DNA of 64,000 nt from Prado023 sp964418695. Its GTDB lineage: Bacteria > Actinomycetota > Actinomycetes > S36-B12 > CAIYMF01. Where the stretch lies: assembly GCA_964418695.1 (NCBI GenBank), contig CAYQMN010000008.1, positions 62,001 to 126,000 of the forward strand, given 5' to 3'. This document shows positions 60,632 to 64,000 of this stretch, in pieces. The translations under genes and the position numbers were made by a program. A model generated the notes under the pieces. The model searched no databases. It was not told the origin of the DNA and saw only the letters and a program-made list of their open reading frames with translations. Every line of letters begins with the position of its first letter. Within the stretch, counting starts at the first letter, position 1.

Positions 60632-61564
60632 TCAGGGGACGTGGTGGCCGGCGGCCCGGAACAGCTCGTACCACTCGGCGCGAGTGAGCTCGAGGTCCGC
60701 CCCCGCGGCGGCGGCGGTGAGCCGGTCGGCCGACGTGGTCCCCAGGACGACTTGCATGCGCGCCGGGTGTCGAGTGATCCATGCGGTCGCGATCGCCTCC
60801 GGGGCGACCGCGTACTGGCCCGCCAGCCGATCGATGACCGCGTTGAGCTGCGGGTACTCCGGGTTGCCCAGGAAGACCCCGGTGAAGTAGCCCGCCTGGA
60901 ACGGCGACCAGGCCTGCACCTGGATGTCGTGCAGCCGGCAGTAGTCCACGATCCCCAGATCGCGGCTCAGCGACTGGTCCAGGGCGGCCATGTTCATCGC
61001 CACCCCCTGCGCGACGGCGGGCGCGTGGGTGATGGACAGCTGGATCTGGTTGGCCACGAGCGGCTGGCGGACGCAGCGCCTCAGCAGCTCGATCTGCGCC
61101 GGCGTGTGATTGGAGACCCCGAACGCGCGGACCTTCCCGGCCGACGACAGGTCGTCGAATGCGCGGGCCACCTCCTCGGGCTCGACCAGGGCGTCGGGCC
61201 GGTGGAGCAGGAGGATGTCCAGGTAGTCGGTGTCCAGCGCGGCCAGCGAGCCGTTCACCGATTCGATCAGGTGCTCGAAGGAGAAGTCGAAGTAGGACGC
61301 GTCCTTCACGATCCCGGCCTTGGACTGCAGGGTGATCTCCGCGCGCTGGGCGGGGGTGAGTCGCAGCGCCTCGGCGAAGCGCCGCTCGCAGGCATGCACG
61401 GTCGAGCCGTAGATGTCGGCGTGGTCGAAGAAGTCGATGCCGACGGCCAGGGACGCGTCGAACAGGGCCCGGATCTCGGCGTCGGACTTCTCCTCGATCC
61501 GCATCACTCCGGTGACGACCGCGGGGACGGTGATCTCGGTGCCGGGTAGGACGAACGTCTTCAT
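60632..61564 (-). CDS. Aldo/keto reductase (YdhF-like)
   Basis: This NADPH-dependent oxidoreductase of 310 residues has the tetrad Asp and Tyr in FFDHADIYG, Lys in LQSKAGI and His in ILLLHRPDAL. The C-terminal coenzyme site VVLGTTSADRL is present. It lies 72 bp upstream of the fructokinase in the same direction and could be co-transcribed. It differs from the aldo/keto reductase at the window start. Substrate unknown. Confidence 0.92.
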   Translation of the reverse strand: MKTFVLPGTEITVPAVVTGVMRIEEKSDAEIRALFDASLAVGIDFFDHADIYGSTVHACERRFAEALRLTPAQRAEITLQSKAGIVKDASYFDFSFEHLIESVNGSLAALDTDYLDILLLHRPDALVEPEEVARAFDDLSSAGKVRAFGVSNHTPAQIELLRRCVRQPLVANQIQLSITHAPAVAQGVAMNMAALDQSLSRDLGIVDYCRLHDIQVQAWSPFQAGYFTGVFLGNPEYPQLNAVIDRLAGQYAVAPEAIATAWITRHPARMQVVLGTTSADRLTAAAAGADLELTRAEWYELFRAAGHHVP

Positions 61565-61853
61565 GGCTGCTCCTGCGCTGGGCTGTCGGAGCGATCATGG
61601 CCGTGATCCGTGCGGCGTTCCACCGGGAGCACCCCCGCGAGGCACCCCGCCCACGCCGCAGGGAAGGGCGTGTCACTGCCGCGCGCGACCGACGTCGAGG
61701 GGACCACGCGCCCGGACGGTGGTGCGCCCAGGCCGATCGCGGCCGCTGACCATGATCGACCGCCGGTCCCGGACGCGGCGACGCCGCGAGTCGGGCGTCG
61801 GGGGACGTCTCCGGCTCGCGGCGTCGCGGGTGAGGGTGCGGGTGTCGGGCGCC

Positions 61854-63494
61854 CTAGTGCAGCATCGCTGGCGATCCGGCGCCGGGCTGGTCGTCGAGCA
61901 GGTGCGACTCCTCGTGCTGGCGCGGCAGGAACGCGACGGCGACTCCGAAGGTCACTGTCAGGGCGACCGCAGCGACCCAGTAGGAGCTGCTGAACGCGTG
62001 GGCCATGTCGTCCAGCGCGACCGCCTGCAGGGCCTCCCCGAGCCGGTGTGCGATCTCGGCGGCCCAGGTCGGCACGGTGACGCCCTGCGCCTGGGCCTGC
62101 CCGATCGCGCGCGCGGCGGTGATCGCCTCGGAGGAGTTCATCTGGTTGGTCAGGATGACCGAGATGCTCGCCACGCCGACCGAGGCGGCGATCTGCTGGA
62201 TCACGTTGATGAGCGTGCTGCCGCGGGCGACCTGGTGGGACTGCAGCGTCTTCAGCGCCGAGGTGAAGATCGGCATCATGCTGGCGCCCATGCCCATCCC
62301 GAGCACGAACAGGCAGACCAGGATCCGCGGCAGCGGCGTGGCCGGGTCGGTGCTCAGGGCGAGTCCGGTCATGCCGGCGATGACGGCCAGGAGACCGAAC
62401 GGCACGATGCGCCCGACCGGGTGGTGGTCGACGAGCCGGCCGGCGATCGGCATGGTGACCATCGCGCCCAGGCCCTGCGGCGCCATGAGCAGCCCGGCCA
62501 TCATCACGCTCTCCCCGCGCACCTGCTGGAAGTAGGTGGGCACCAGCAGCAGCGCGCCGAAGAACGACGCCGCGAACAGGAACATGACGCCGGTGGCCGC
62601 GGTCAGGTTGCGGTTGGCGAACAGCCTCAGGTCCAGCAGAGGATGCTCCGGGCGGAAGGCCCAGAACACGAACGCGATCATCAAGGTCAGGCCGATCAGG
62701 CCCGGCACGAGGACGCCGGCGGCGGCGATGGTCCCCTCGGAGGGGATCGACGAGACGCCGTACAGGAACAGTGCGAGGCCGGGGGAGAGCAGCAGCATGC
62801 CGACCACGTCGAAGGTCTCGCTGGGCTGAGGCCGGTCCGACGGCAGCGCCCGCCACGCGTAGACGATCCCGATGATGCCCAGGGGCAGGTTGATCAGGAA
62901 GATCCAGTGCCAGGACACGGCGTCGATCAGCCAGCCGCCGAGGATGGGTCCCAGGATCGGCCCGAGCAGCATCGGGATGCCCAGGATCGCCATGAGCCGC
63001 CCGATCCGGTGCGGGCCGGCAGCCTTGGTCATGATCGTCATGCCCAGCGGCATCAGCATGCCGCCGCCCAGGCCCTGCAGGACGCGGAAGGCGATCAGGG
63101 ACTCGATGCTCCAGGCCGTGGCGCACAGCACCGACCCGGTCGTGAACAGGGCCAGCGCGGACATGTAGAGCCGCTTGGTGCCGAACCGGTCGGCCGCCCA
63201 CCCGGTCACGGGGATGACGGCCGCCAGGGCGAGCGTGTACGCGGTGATCGTCCAGGCGACCGTCGAGTACTCCTCGACCCCGAACTCCTCCTGGAACGTC
63301 GGCAGGGCGACGTTGACCACGGTGGTGTCCAGGATCGCCATGATCGAGCCGAGCACCACGACGCCGGCGACCTTGAGGATCGCGGGCGTGATCCGGTCGT
63401 CGTCCGAGAGGGCCGACGGGGCGGACGGGGCGGTGCTCGGGCTGACCGATCCGGGGTCGGGCGGTGGGACTTCGGTGTCGAGCGAGTCGGCCAT
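61854..63494 (-). CDS. DHA2-family MFS drug exporter (EmrB/QacA type)
   Basis: This is a proton-driven multidrug exporter of 546 residues with about 14 membrane segments. Characteristic are the first-segment motif AILDTTVVNVALPTF, the motif GWAADRFGTKRLY and motif C in segment 5, LLGPILGPILGGWL. ATG 63494 has AGGAG upstream. A MarR regulator lies upstream in the same direction and is its likely repressor. The 289 bp after its stop hold no gene. Confidence 0.94.
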   Translation of the reverse strand: MADSLDTEVPPPDPGSVSPSTAPSAPSALSDDDRITPAILKVAGVVVLGSIMAILDTTVVNVALPTFQEEFGVEEYSTVAWTITAYTLALAAVIPVTGWAADRFGTKRLYMSALALFTTGSVLCATAWSIESLIAFRVLQGLGGGMLMPLGMTIMTKAAGPHRIGRLMAILGIPMLLGPILGPILGGWLIDAVSWHWIFLINLPLGIIGIVYAWRALPSDRPQPSETFDVVGMLLLSPGLALFLYGVSSIPSEGTIAAAGVLVPGLIGLTLMIAFVFWAFRPEHPLLDLRLFANRNLTAATGVMFLFAASFFGALLLVPTYFQQVRGESVMMAGLLMAPQGLGAMVTMPIAGRLVDHHPVGRIVPFGLLAVIAGMTGLALSTDPATPLPRILVCLFVLGMGMGASMMPIFTSALKTLQSHQVARGSTLINVIQQIAASVGVASISVILTNQMNSSEAITAARAIGQAQAQGVTVPTWAAEIAHRLGEALQAVALDDMAHAFSSSYWVAAVALTVTFGVAVAFLPRQHEESHLLDDQPGAGSPAMLH

Positions 63495-63613
63495 GGGTCG
63501 GGGTCTCCTGTGAGGTCTGGGATCGAGTGATCCGGGGTCGAGCGGTGGGGCCGAGCGGTCTCGGGTCGAGCGGTGGGGGCCGTGCTGGGTGAGTGGAGCG
63601 GGGCGCGTCGCGG

Positions 63614-64000
63614 TCAGCGCGGGCTCAGGGCGGCGGCGCTGGGCGGGCAGCTCGCAGAAGCCCCGTCCGGTTCGCGGGCCGCGCCAGGCGCGCAAGCCCC
63701 GTCCGGCGCAGGGACTCGGTGCGCATCCGGGTGCAGGTAGTCGCCGGCGAGGATCGGTCGCAGGGCGTCCGCGAGTGCGGTGACCTGGTCGTCGGGCAGT
63801 CGGCTCAGGAAGGTCTGCAGGGCCCGGCGCCGCAGGGCGAGCTGCTGGTCGATGATCTCCACGCCGCGCGGAGTCAGTGACACCAGCTTCACGCGACGGT
63901 CCGCCGGGCTCTCGCGACGGTCCACGATGCCGAGGCAGACGAGCTGGTCGATCGTGCGGCCCGCCGAGTGGATCGAGGTGCCCAGTCGCTCGGACACCGA
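63614..64000 (-). CDS. MarR-family regulator, N-terminus cut by window edge
   Basis: The C-terminal 127 or more residues of a MarR-type winged-helix repressor are visible: LGTSIHSAGRTIDQLVCLG, the wing RRESPADRRVKLVSLTPRG and the dimerisation helices after it. The last 35 residues are Ala/Pro-rich. It is upstream of the DHA2 exporter in the same direction, 119 bp apart, which suggests control of the exporter by its substrates. Confidence 0.88.
   Translation of the reverse strand, partial: SVSERLGTSIHSAGRTIDQLVCLGIVDRRESPADRRVKLVSLTPRGVEIIDQQLALRRRALQTFLSRLPDDQVTALADALRPILAGDYLHPDAHRVPAPDGACAPGAAREPDGASASCPPSAAALSPR

Overview
The window is high-GC (roughly 70%) DNA with dense gene packing, many GTG starts and long runs of ATGA/GTGA start-stop overlaps. 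Together with MmyB-type XRE regulators, an MsmK-type ABC ATPase, a DUF4032 protein and a maltokinase remnant, this points to an actinomycete (Actinomycetota). PTS sugar uptake, a formate/nitrite channel and a ferrous-iron Feo system suggest a facultative or fermentative lifestyle. The species cannot be named from this sequence. No rRNA, tRNA, CRISPR array, insertion sequence or phage structural gene was recognised.

Layout. (1) 1-10.0 kb is an accessory stretch of small oxidoreductases, alpha/beta hydrolases, a cupin, a carboxymuconolactone-decarboxylase-like protein, an MFS exporter and two paralogous MmyB-type regulators. It is rich in decay: an NTF2-like gene broken by one TAG, a hydrolase cut after its N-terminal third, and at 9.1-10.0 kb a row of gene fragments (GH1, a cyclophilin-like piece on the other strand, and a maltokinase with an internal deletion and a frameshift). 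(2) 10.3-19.3 kb is a complete lactose/cellobiose-family PTS locus: a PRD-containing activator, EIIB, EIIC, a GH31 glycosidase, EIIA, a GH1 6-phospho-beta-glucosidase and mannose-6-phosphate isomerase. (3) 19.6-28.0 kb holds the least described genes: a zinc metalloprotease with the LQRxAGNRA motif known from contractile-injection-system cargo, an unknown small partner, an antitoxin remnant, a FocA channel, a serpin lipoprotein, and a 1,299-residue KAP-type P-loop NTPase with an N-terminal propeller-like region. (4) 28.0-32.9 kb has mupG, a double DUF1540 protein and a feoA-feoB-feoC operon with a DtxR-like box on its promoter. (5) 33.4-36.2 kb has an acyltransferase with a divergent TetR regulator, a Phd/RelE toxin-antitoxin pair and an HNH protein.

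(6) 36.4-45.2 kb is an aromatic-ring meta-cleavage operon: hydrolase, type I extradiol dioxygenase, FAD hydroxylase, ACMSD-type amidohydrolase, 2-hydroxypentadienoate hydratase, acylating acetaldehyde dehydrogenase and 4-hydroxy-2-oxovalerate aldolase. Ring hydroxylation and cleavage would be followed by hydrolysis, then conversion of the five-carbon fragment to pyruvate and acetyl-CoA. (7) 45.3-61.6 kb is an oligosaccharide locus: a LacI repressor with three palindromic operators, three GH13 enzymes, one GH32 enzyme, a complete ABC importer (SBP, two permeases, MsmK-like ATPase), a DUF4032 kinase-like protein and a convergent ROK fructokinase. It fits import of glucosyl-fructose sugars of the sucrose, melezitose or kestose type, cleavage in the cytoplasm and phosphorylation of fructose. 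(8) 61.8-64.0 kb is a DHA2-type drug exporter with a MarR regulator that runs off the end.

Short tandem repeats (15, 16 and 18 bp periods) recur inside or between genes of the two catabolic operons. The most promising leads are the metalloprotease/serpin/KAP neighbourhood, the GH31-containing PTS locus and the TTCACTGA box cluster upstream of mupG. All functions are read from sequence motifs and gene context only.
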